Of a DNA stretch of 6,564 nt, positions 1 through 5,628 are shown in pieces. Made by a program: the position numbers and the translations under genes. This DNA is from Actinomycetes bacterium (GTDB taxonomy: Bacteria; Actinomycetota; Actinomycetes; Actinomycetales; Dermatophilaceae). Numbering within the stretch: the stretch's first letter is position 1; every line of letters begins with the position of its first letter. Below the pieces are notes generated by a model. It saw only the letters and a program-made list of their open reading frames with translations, did no database searches and was not told the origin of the DNA. The stretch is from NCBI GenBank assembly GCA_023389095.1, contig JAEWFB010000350.1, positions 1 to 6,564 on the forward strand, given 5' to 3'.

Positions 1-46
1 CCTCAGGAGGGGTCGTGCCGGGCCTCAGGAGGGCCCACGCCTCAGG
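1..46. repeat. CCTCAGG short direct repeats at the 3' end of the exporter gene
   Basis: The 11-base unit CCTCAGGAGGG occurs at 1-11 and again at 23-33, and a shorter copy CCTCAGG lies at 40-46, over the exporter's stop codon. Around the second copy, GGGCC (20-24) and GGCCC (32-36) could pair into a 5-bp GC stem with a 7-base loop. No T-run follows on either strand, so an intrinsic terminator is not supported. The array may continue past the left edge. The repeats are directly visible; any role is unknown. Confidence 0.45.
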
Positions 47-638
47 CGAGCACCAGCGTCGCCGCGACGACGAACATGACGAGCGCGACGACGACGTCGA
101 GCACCCGCCACGTCGCCGGCCTCGCGAACAGCGGGGCGAGCAGCCGGGCGCCGTGGCCGAGCCCGGTGAACCACGCGATGCTCGCGGTGACGGCTCCGGC
201 GACGAACCACCAGCGTCCGGCAGGGCCGTGCTGGTTGGCGAGCGAGCCGACGAGCAGCACGGTGTCGAGGTAGACGTGCGGGTTGAGCCACGTCAGGGCC
301 AGGACCGTCGCGAGGACGCCACGGCGCCCGGGGGCGTCGTCGCCGGCGCGCAGGGCGGCCGGGTGCCGGGCGCTCCACAGCGACCGGAGGCCGAACGCGA
401 CGAGGTAGGCGGCGCCGAGCCAGCGCACCCATGTCAGCACGGCCGGGTGGTCGGTGACGACCCGGCCGACACCGAGCACCCCGAGGACGACGAGCACGGC
501 ATCCGACACCGCGCACACCGTCACGACGACGCCGACGTGCCGACGCGTCAGGCCGGTGCGCAGGACGTAGGCGTTCTGCGCACCGATGGCGACGATGAGG
601 GAGGCCATGGTGAGGAAGCCGGTGAGCGCGACGGTCAT
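42..638 (-). CDS. lysE: LysE/ArgO family basic amino acid exporter
   Basis: Inner-membrane exporter of the LysE superfamily, expected to expel excess L-lysine and L-arginine. The 198-residue product is hydrophobic throughout with about six membrane segments, close to the ArgO length (about 210). Family signatures are the first-helix G19-A20-Q21-N22 followed by VLRTGL (25-30), and the mid-protein W117-L118-N119-P120 with H121, Y123 and D125. A charged loop (about residues 85-106) separates the two halves, as in this family. The ATG at 638 is chosen because the first helix starts directly after it and a candidate promoter places the transcript start at or within a base of it; no Shine-Dalgarno is seen. 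It is transcribed away from a LysG/ArgP regulator, the classic arrangement in which the regulator activates the exporter when Lys/Arg accumulate. Family assignment is firm; substrate is inferred from the neighbour. Confidence 0.93.
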   Translation of the reverse strand: MTVALTGFLTMASLIVAIGAQNAYVLRTGLTRRHVGVVVTVCAVSDAVLVVLGVLGVGRVVTDHPAVLTWVRWLGAAYLVAFGLRSLWSARHPAALRAGDDAPGRRGVLATVLALTWLNPHVYLDTVLLVGSLANQHGPAGRWWFVAGAVTASIAWFTGLGHGARLLAPLFARPATWRVLDVVVALVMFVVAATLVLA

Positions 639-645
639 GGGTTCG

Positions 646-674
646 ACGGTAGGTGCCCGCCGGCCGACAGTGAA
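646..674 (-). promoter_or_regulatory. Candidate exporter promoter
   Basis: On the minus strand, TTCACT (674-669) and TACCGT (651-646) are separated by 17 bases. They match the -35 consensus TTGACA at four of six positions and the actinobacterial -10 pattern TAnnnT. The predicted transcript start is about 639, one base before the exporter ATG, so the mRNA would have almost no leader. The element lies in the 70-bp gap shared with the divergent regulator, where a LysR-type protein would be expected to bind. Inferred from sequence only. Confidence 0.45.
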
Positions 675-696
675 GCGAATGTTTCTTGCCGATCCT

Positions 697-702
697 TAGC
701 AT
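697..702 (+). promoter_or_regulatory. Candidate -10 element for a leaderless regulator mRNA
   Basis: TAGCAT fits the TAnnnT -10 pattern, and its last base lies seven positions before the A of the regulator's ATG at 709. That is the spacing expected when transcription starts on the first base of the start codon. No Shine-Dalgarno sequence precedes the ATG, which agrees with a leaderless transcript. No convincing -35 is seen at 16-18 bases upstream. It overlaps an AT-rich patch (671-702) that could hold the regulator's own site. Confidence 0.4.
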
Positions 703-708
703 GGCTTC

Positions 709-1632
709 ATGCGCCTCCAGCCCGACCAGCTCTCTGCCCTCCTCGCCATCGTCGAGACGGGCACCTTCGAGGCCGCCGCGCGGCAGCTGCACGTGACCGC
801 GTCGGCCGTCAGCCAGCGGATCCGCACGCTGGAGAACGAGATCGGCCAGGTCGTGCTCGTGCGCGCGGCGCCGTGCCGGGCCACGCCGGCAGGGGAGTCG
901 CTCGTGCGGCTGGCCCGGCAGCAGCGCCTCCTCGAGGACGAGGTGGCCCGCGAGCTGTCGCCGGCCGCCGGCGGTGTCGTAGAGCTGAGCGTCGCGGTCA
1001 ACGCCGACTCGATGGCGACGTGGTTCGGTGCGGTGCTCCGCGAGGCGGCCACGTGGGACGGCGTCGTGCTGCGGCTGCGTGTCGAGGACCAGGACCACTC
1101 GGCGTCACTCCTCCGGGCCGGTCACGTCCTGGCGGCCGTGACGTCGGATCCTGCTCCGGTGCAAGGCTGCTCGACGGAACCCCTGGCCACGCTGCGGTAC
1201 GTGCCGGCGGCGTCGCCCCTGCTGGTCGAGCGACACGCGCGGGGCCGCGGCGTCGACTGGGCCACGATGCCCGTGGTGCGCTTCAACGCCAAGGACGACC
1301 TGCAGCAACGCGTCCTCGAGCGGCACGGCGTCACAACCGCGCCCCCGACGCACGAGGTCCCCGACGGGGCCGGCTTCGTCACCGCGGTCCGGTCGGGGCT
1401 CGGGTGGGGCGTGCTGCTCGAGTCCCAGCTCGAGCCAGCCGTGGCGGCCGGCGAGGTGGTGCGTCTCGGCGCTCGCGACCACGTCGACGTGCCCCTCTAC
1501 TGGCAGCGCTGGCGCCTCGGGTCGGGGCACCTCGACCGGCTCACCGACGCGGTGCGTCGCGGTGCCTCTCGCGGCGGCATTCGTCCGAATCGCACCAGTA
1601 GGACGGAGAATTCGAAGTCTGTCGGGTCCTGA
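709..1632 (+). CDS. lysG: LysR-type regulator, ArgP/LysG subfamily
   Basis: Cytoplasmic DNA-binding regulator of basic amino acid export; in known LysG/ArgP systems lysine, arginine or histidine act as effectors. Residues about 4-63 form the LysR winged helix-turn-helix, with the recognition region around TASAVSQRIRTLE (30-42). The linker LVRAAPCRATPAGE (50-63) and the VNADSMATW stretch (97-105) opening the effector domain are ArgP/LysG hallmarks. The 307-residue length is near the LysR norm. The ATG at 709 starts directly before the DNA-binding domain and fits a leaderless transcript. It diverges from the exporter gene, which supports a dedicated regulator-target pair. Odd feature: residues 291-307 form a basic, polar tail with clearly lower third-position G+C (11 of 17 codons) than the body, so the last 17 codons may be a recent 3' extension, for example after loss of an earlier stop. 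Confidence 0.93.
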   Translation: MRLQPDQLSALLAIVETGTFEAAARQLHVTASAVSQRIRTLENEIGQVVLVRAAPCRATPAGESLVRLARQQRLLEDEVARELSPAAGGVVELSVAVNADSMATWFGAVLREAATWDGVVLRLRVEDQDHSASLLRAGHVLAAVTSDPAPVQGCSTEPLATLRYVPAASPLLVERHARGRGVDWATMPVVRFNAKDDLQQRVLERHGVTTAPPTHEVPDGAGFVTAVRSGLGWGVLLESQLEPAVAAGEVVRLGARDHVDVPLYWQRWRLGSGHLDRLTDAVRRGASRGGIRPNRTSRTENSKSVGS

Positions 1633-1686
1633 CCCCGAGCCGGCCCACTGTCGACCGATCGCCCACGCCGGGCGCAGGCCCGGGGC

Positions 1687-1692
1687 TACCGT
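1687..1692 (+). promoter_or_regulatory. Candidate -10 element of the clc-gad operon
   Basis: TACCGT, within GGCTACCGTGG, matches the TAnnnT -10 pattern and is identical to the exporter's candidate -10. It would start transcription near 1699, about 53 bases before the ClC GTG. No good -35 is found 16-18 bases upstream, so confidence is low. The 119-bp gap between regulator and ClC gene (1633-1751) holds no other clear element and no T-tailed hairpin after the regulator, so read-through from the regulator cannot be excluded. Confidence 0.3.
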
Positions 1693-1751
1693 GGAACGCA
1701 CGCACGGACGTCCCCGACCGAGCGGGGCCTCGGGCGAGGAGGCAGACCGAG

Positions 1752-3146
1752 GTGACTGACGCGGCCACCCCTGACGGGTCGACGGGCCCTCTCGACCCGG
1801 CGAGCATCGTCCGGTCCCGGGCCTACCTGTCCGCGCTCGTCCTCGCCGCGCTGCTCGGCATCCCCGTCTCCGCCGTCGCCTACGGGTTCCTCGCGCTCAG
1901 CTCGGCGTTGCAGACCTACCTCTTCGACGACCTCCCGTCCGGCCTCTTCCACAGCGGCACCCCGGCCTGGTGGCCGGTGCCATGGCTCATGCTGTGCGGC
2001 CTGCTCGTCGCCCTGACCATCCGATACCTGCCCGGCACGGCGGGGCACTCACCGGCTCTGGGCTTCCGCACCGGCACGGGACCGGCCGCGGGCCGTGACC
2101 TGCCCGGCATCGTCGTCGCGGCCCTCACGACGCTCGGTCTCGGGGCGGTGCTCGGTCCGGAGGCGCCACTCATCGCGATCGGCGGCGGGCTCGCGGCGCT
2201 CACGGTGCACCTGGCGAAGCGCGACGCGCCACCGATGGCCGTGACGATCATGGCGTCGGCCGGCAGCTTCGCCGCCGTCAGCACGCTGCTCGGGTCGCCG
2301 CTGCTCGGCGCGTTCCTCATCATGGAGGCCGCCGGCATCGCCGGGGCGACGCTCAGCCTCGTCGCCCTGCCGGGACTGCTCGCCTCCGGCATCGGGGCGC
2401 TCGTCTTCGTCGGGCTGGACGCGTGGACCGGGCTCGGCACGTTCTCGCTGGCCCTGACCACCGTGCCGAAGGCGGTGGCGCCCACCATCGCGTCGTTGCT
2501 GTGGGCCGTGCCGGTCGGCCTTCTCGGGGCGCTGCTCGCCTGGGCCATCCGGTGGCTCGCCCTCACGGTGCGGCCAGTGGTGCACCGCCACCGCGTGCCG
2601 GTCACCGTGGGGCTCGGCCTGGCCGTCGGGCTGTGCGCGATGGGGTACCAGCTGGCCACGGGCCACCCGTTCGGCCAGGTGCTCTTCTCGGGCCAGGACG
2701 CGTTGCCCGGCCTCGTCGCGAACGCGGCGGGCTACTCCCTCGGCGTGCTCCTGCTGCTCGCACTGTTCAAGGGCGTCGCCTACGGGCTGTCCCTCAGCGC
2801 CTTCCGGGGCGGCCTGGTGTTCCCGGCCATGTTCACCGGTGCCGTGCTCGGGATCGCCCTGAGCAACCTGCCCGGCATGGAGCTCGCGGCCGCCATCGGC
2901 ACCGGCATCGGCGCGATGTGCTGCGCGATGCTCCGGCTGCCGCTCACCTCGGTGCTCCTCGCGACCCTGCTCATGGGCGCGGACGGCCTCAAGGTCACCC
3001 CGCAGGTCGTCATCGCGGTCGTCGTGTCGTACCTCCTCACGGCGGCGCTGCCGACGCCGGGGCCGGCCCAGCCGGAGGCCGCGGAGCAGCCCGGGAGATC
3101 GCAGGAGCCGGAGGGATCGGGGGAGCCGGATGCGCGTGCGGCCTGA
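1752..3146 (+). CDS. ClC-family chloride channel/transporter, divergent type
   Basis: Multi-spanning membrane protein for Cl- movement; first gene of an operon with a membrane protein and a glutamate decarboxylase. The 464 residues match the ClC core (E. coli ClC-ec1 has 473), with no cytoplasmic CBS domains. G135-P136-E137-A138-P139 corresponds to the GREGP filter motif, keeping the gating glutamate as E137. F351-R352-G353-G354 through P358 and G363-A364 corresponds to the GGxFxP motif. The first filter motif is altered: G98-H99-S100-P101 instead of GSGIP. By eye, FLIME192-A193 aligns with FIIEE of ClC-ec1, putting alanine where the internal proton glutamate E203 lies. The C-terminus ends soon after the helix at SYLLTA, so the ion-coordinating helix-R tyrosine is not found. 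The GTG start has GAGGAGG (1736-1742) nine bases upstream. The last 17 bp overlap the next gene. Family firm; channel versus Cl-/H+ exchanger undecided. Confidence 0.9.
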   Translation: MTDAATPDGSTGPLDPASIVRSRAYLSALVLAALLGIPVSAVAYGFLALSSALQTYLFDDLPSGLFHSGTPAWWPVPWLMLCGLLVALTIRYLPGTAGHSPALGFRTGTGPAAGRDLPGIVVAALTTLGLGAVLGPEAPLIAIGGGLAALTVHLAKRDAPPMAVTIMASAGSFAAVSTLLGSPLLGAFLIMEAAGIAGATLSLVALPGLLASGIGALVFVGLDAWTGLGTFSLALTTVPKAVAPTIASLLWAVPVGLLGALLAWAIRWLALTVRPVVHRHRVPVTVGLGLAVGLCAMGYQLATGHPFGQVLFSGQDALPGLVANAAGYSLGVLLLLALFKGVAYGLSLSAFRGGLVFPAMFTGAVLGIALSNLPGMELAAAIGTGIGAMCCAMLRLPLTSVLLATLLMGADGLKVTPQVVIAVVVSYLLTAALPTPGPAQPEAAEQPGRSQEPEGSGEPDARAA

Positions 3147-3828
3147 CCACCTGAACACGACGATCGCGTGGCTCTTCATGGCCGGATCGGCCTGCTTCGT
3201 GGTCGGTTCGGTCCCGGCGTACCTCTCGGCCACCGGAGGGTGGGTCGACGGCGTCACCTACGTCGTCGGGTCGGTCTTCTTCACGTGCGCCTCCTACGGC
3301 CAGCTGGTGCAGGCGCAGAGCCCCGGGACGACCGGCGTCGACGAGGCGACACAGCGGCGGGCCGTCCGGGCGCGTCTGGTCGGCTGGCGGCCGCGCGACC
3401 GTGCGTGGCTGGCGGCGGCCCTCCAGTTCCCCGGCACCGTGTTCTTCAACATCAGCACCACGGCCGCCCTGACCCACAACGCGACCGCCGCCCAGTCGGA
3501 CCGGTACGTGTGGCGTCCGGACCTCTACGGCTCGACGCTCTTCCTCGTCTCGAGCGCTGTGGGCGTGCTCGCGGTCTCACCCCGGTTCCTCAGCGTCCGG
3601 CCCGAGTCACCGGCGTGGCGGATCGCGTGGGTCAACCTGCTCGGCTCGGTGCTCTTCATGGGTTCGGCGATCGCGAGCTACGTCGTGCCGAGCAGCGACG
3701 AGGTGCTCGACACCCGCATCGCCGTGGCCGGCACCTTCTTCGGCGCGGTGTGCTTCCTCGTCGGCGCCGCCCTCATGCTGCCGGCCTGGCGGCGTGCCCT
3801 GACACCCCTGACACCTCAGACACCGTGA
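3130..3828 (+). CDS. Six-helix membrane protein with repeated G-[STA]-x-x-F motif (possibly YrhK-like)
   Basis: A 232-residue membrane protein of no assigned function. Six hydrophobic segments lie at about 10-31, 39-60, 93-113, 132-150, 163-186 and 197-218. Each carries G-[STA]-x-x-F-x-x-[GSA]-[STA], beginning at G19, G47, G102, G134, G172 and G205. Spacings of 28, 32 and 33 residues within pairs suggest three copies of a two-helix hairpin, which recalls the small two-helix YrhK family; that link is from memory and tentative. A basic, Arg-rich loop (76-91) separates hairpins one and two, and W128-R129-P130-D131 precedes helix four. The ATG at 3130 lies inside the end of the ClC gene with a GGGGGAG-type ribosome site about five bases upstream, indicating translational coupling. 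The decarboxylase gene follows after 20 bp. A role alongside chloride or GABA/glutamate transport is inference from position only; it does not resemble the GadC antiporter. Confidence 0.8.
   Translation: MRVRPDHLNTTIAWLFMAGSACFVVGSVPAYLSATGGWVDGVTYVVGSVFFTCASYGQLVQAQSPGTTGVDEATQRRAVRARLVGWRPRDRAWLAAALQFPGTVFFNISTTAALTHNATAAQSDRYVWRPDLYGSTLFLVSSAVGVLAVSPRFLSVRPESPAWRIAWVNLLGSVLFMGSAIASYVVPSSDEVLDTRIAVAGTFFGAVCFLVGAALMLPAWRRALTPLTPQTP
3799..3825 (+). repeat. Three tandem 9-bp units at the 3' end of the membrane-protein gene
   Basis: CTGACACCC, CTGACACCT and CAGACACCG follow one another directly and encode the C-terminal LTPLTPQTP, just before the stop codon at 3826-3828. The in-frame unit length means gain or loss of a copy would only lengthen or shorten the tail. 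The repeat ends 10 bases before the decarboxylase ribosome site. Confidence 0.7.
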
Positions 3829-3835
3829 CCGAGCG

Positions 3836-3841
3836 AAGGAG
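3836..3841 (+). promoter_or_regulatory. Ribosome binding site fixing the decarboxylase start
   Basis: AAGGAG lies seven bases before the ATG at 3849. The reading frame stays open far upstream (to 3168) inside the preceding gene, so this site, with the GadB-like protein start, decides the true start. Confidence 0.85.
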
Positions 3842-3848
3842 AAACCCC

Positions 3849-5225
3849 ATGACAACCCAGTCCGAGCTCGACGCCGTGGCAGCCCTCTACGGCAACCGCT
3901 TCGTGACCCAGGAGGTGCCGAGCCGCGAGTTCCCCGCCTCGGGGATGACGGCGGTCGACGCCATGCGCCTCGTGGGCGAGGACCTCGCCCTCGAGGGAGA
4001 TCCCGGCCGCAACCTCGCCACCTTCGTGACGACGTGGATGGAACCGGAGGCGCAGCGGATCATCGCCGAGAACCTGCACCGCAACTTCATCGACCACGCG
4101 GAGTACCCGCGCACGGCCGAGATCGAGCAGCGCTGCATCCGCATGCTGGCCGACCTGTTCCACGCACCGGGGCCGACCACGGGCGCGCGCACCCAGGGCT
4201 CGTCGGAGGCGATCATGCTCGGCGGCCTGTCGCTCAAGTGGAACTGGCGCACCCGTCGCCAGGCCGAGGGCGGCCCGGTGGAGCGGCCGAACCTCGTCTT
4301 CGGCGGTGACGTCCACGTCGTCTGGGAGAAGTTCTGCCGCTACTTCGACGTCGAACCCCGCATCGTCCCGCTCCGGCCCGGGAAGTACACGATCGGGCCG
4401 GAGGACGTCGCACCCCACGTGGACGAGAACACCATCGGCGTCGCGGCCGTGCTCGGCACGACCTTCACCGGCCACAAGGATGACGTCGTCGGCATCAACG
4501 ACCTGCTCGTGCGGGTCAAGCAGGAACGCGGCCTCGACGTGCCGCTGCACATCGACGGCGCGAGCGGCGGCTTCGTGTGGCCGTTCCTCTACCCCGACTC
4601 GCCGTGGGACTTCCGGCTCGAGCAGGTGCGCTCGATCAACGTCTCGGGCCACAAGTTCGGCCTCGTCTACCCGGGCATCGGCTGGCTCGTCTTCCGGGAG
4701 GTCGCCGACCTGGCGCCCGACCTGGTCTTCGAGGAGAACTACCTCGGAAAGACCGACGCGACCTTCACCCTCAACTTCTCCACCGGCTCGGCCATGGTGC
4801 TGGCGCAGTACTACAACTTCGTGCGCTTCGGCCGGGAGGGCTACGCGTACATCATGCGGAACATGCAGGAGAACGCCCGGATCCTCGCCGACCAGCTCGA
4901 GGCGATGGGGCGGTTCGAGCTCATCGGGCGGGACCACGAGCAGCTGCCGCTCGTCGCCTTCCGGCTGTCCGGTGACCAGGACTACGACGAGTTCGACGTG
5001 GCGTGGCAGCTGTCCGCCGAGCGTGGCTGGATGGTGCCGGCGTACACGATGCCTCCCGATGCCCACGACGTCACGATCATGCGGGCGCTCGTCAAGGAGA
5101 CGATGAGCCGCGAGCACGTCGACACCCTGGCGCGCGACATCGAGGCGGCGTGCACGACGCTCGCGGCCAAGGGCGGGGCGCACGAGTCGGAGCGGGCCAA
5201 GATGGTCGTCGGCTCCGGCCACTGA
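3849..5225 (+). CDS. gadB: Glutamate decarboxylase (GadB type, PLP-dependent)
   Basis: Cytoplasmic enzyme converting L-glutamate to GABA and CO2 while consuming a proton; basis of amino acid-dependent acid resistance. The 458 residues match E. coli GadB (466) almost end to end. The PLP lysine is K269 in SGHKFGL; H234-I235-D236-G237-A238 holds the ring-nitrogen aspartate; S118-S119 in QGSSEAIMLGG contact the phosphate. T58, F59 (NLATF) and D82 (IDHAEYP) match T62, F63 and D86 of the E. coli glutamate pocket, favouring glutamate over cysteine sulfinate. The last residue is H458, in the neighbourhood of GadB H465, the residue that caps the cofactor at neutral pH. The ATG is set by AAGGAG seven bases upstream. 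It is the third gene of the operon after ClC and a six-helix membrane protein; no GadC antiporter is present here. Function is very likely; physiological role is inferred. Confidence 0.96.
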   Translation: MTTQSELDAVAALYGNRFVTQEVPSREFPASGMTAVDAMRLVGEDLALEGDPGRNLATFVTTWMEPEAQRIIAENLHRNFIDHAEYPRTAEIEQRCIRMLADLFHAPGPTTGARTQGSSEAIMLGGLSLKWNWRTRRQAEGGPVERPNLVFGGDVHVVWEKFCRYFDVEPRIVPLRPGKYTIGPEDVAPHVDENTIGVAAVLGTTFTGHKDDVVGINDLLVRVKQERGLDVPLHIDGASGGFVWPFLYPDSPWDFRLEQVRSINVSGHKFGLVYPGIGWLVFREVADLAPDLVFEENYLGKTDATFTLNFSTGSAMVLAQYYNFVRFGREGYAYIMRNMQENARILADQLEAMGRFELIGRDHEQLPLVAFRLSGDQDYDEFDVAWQLSAERGWMVPAYTMPPDAHDVTIMRALVKETMSREHVDTLARDIEAACTTLAAKGGAHESERAKMVVGSGH

Positions 5226-5244
5226 CCTGGGCCTGGGCGGGCGT

Positions 5245-5628
5245 CTACCCGGTCTGCTGACGGGAGAGCCAGTCGCGCCACGCGGCGAACCCGCCGACGA
5301 CGTCGGTGGCGCGGTGGATCCCGAGGTCCTGCAGGGACGCTGCCGCGAGGCTCGAGGTGTAGCCCTCCTGGCAGAGGACGACGACCTCGAGGTCGTGGCT
5401 CGCGATGGGCAGGGAGGCGTCGCTGCTCGGGTCGAGGCGCCACTCGAGGACGTTGCGCTCGATGACGAGCGCGAGGGGCAGCTCGCCCTCGGCACGGCGC
5501 TGGGCCTCCGGTCGGATGTCGACGACGACGGCACCGCGCTCGCGGACGGCCGCATCGGCCTCCTCGGGCGTCAGGCGGTGCAGGCGCGAGCGGGCCTCGG
5601 CCAGGACCTCGTCGATGGTGCGGCTCAC
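5245..5628 (-). CDS. Single-domain rhodanese (sulfurtransferase)
   Basis: Small cytoplasmic sulfurtransferase, 127 residues forming one rhodanese domain, expected to carry sulfane sulfur as a persulfide on C86. The active loop is C86-Q-E-G-Y-T-S92, fitting CxxGxxS. Further rhodanese marks are VVVDIRPEAQRR (34-45), with the D-x-R motif at D37-R39, and the end motif VVGGFAAWRDW. The N-terminal 18 residues form a probable short helix before the domain. The GTG start at 5628 overlaps the dioxygenase stop (shared GTGA on the minus strand), and AGGAG at 5640-5636 lies seven bases upstream, so the two are almost certainly co-translated. This ties it to cysteine catabolism: it may pass on sulfur from thiosulfate, persulfides or cysteine breakdown. 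The exact donor and acceptor are unknown. It converges on the decarboxylase gene with only 19 bp between stops. Confidence 0.93.
   Translation of the reverse strand: MSRTIDEVLAEARSRLHRLTPEEADAAVRERGAVVVDIRPEAQRRAEGELPLALVIERNVLEWRLDPSSDASLPIASHDLEVVVLCQEGYTSSLAAASLQDLGIHRATDVVGGFAAWRDWLSRQQTG

Noticed and set aside
20..36. Intrinsic terminator of the exporter gene
   Set aside because: The GGGCC/GGCCC stem is only 5 bp and is not followed by a T-tract in the direction of transcription.
15..1601. Long plus-strand open frame (528 codons) across the exporter and regulator
   Set aside because: It is antisense to the exporter and out of frame with the regulator; its protein is Arg/Pro/Ala-rich with no domain, typical of open shadow frames in GC-rich DNA.
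2049..3257. Minus-strand 402-codon frame opposite the ClC gene
   Set aside because: Composition is Arg/Glu/Gly/His-rich repeats without a fold signature; the plus strand carries clear ClC motifs.
3168..3848. Upstream extension of the decarboxylase frame by 227 codons
   Set aside because: It overlaps the membrane-protein gene in another frame, is Arg-rich without family similarity, and the AAGGAG at 3836 with a GadB-length product fixes the start at 3849.
5226..5251. Bidirectional terminator between decarboxylase and rhodanese
   Set aside because: Only a 4-bp stem (CGGG/CCCG, 5238-5251) is possible, with no T-run on either strand.
3816..5555. Minus-strand 579-codon frame opposite the decarboxylase
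   Set aside because: It is low-complexity, Arg/Val/Asp-rich and antisense to a gene with complete catalytic motifs and a ribosome site.
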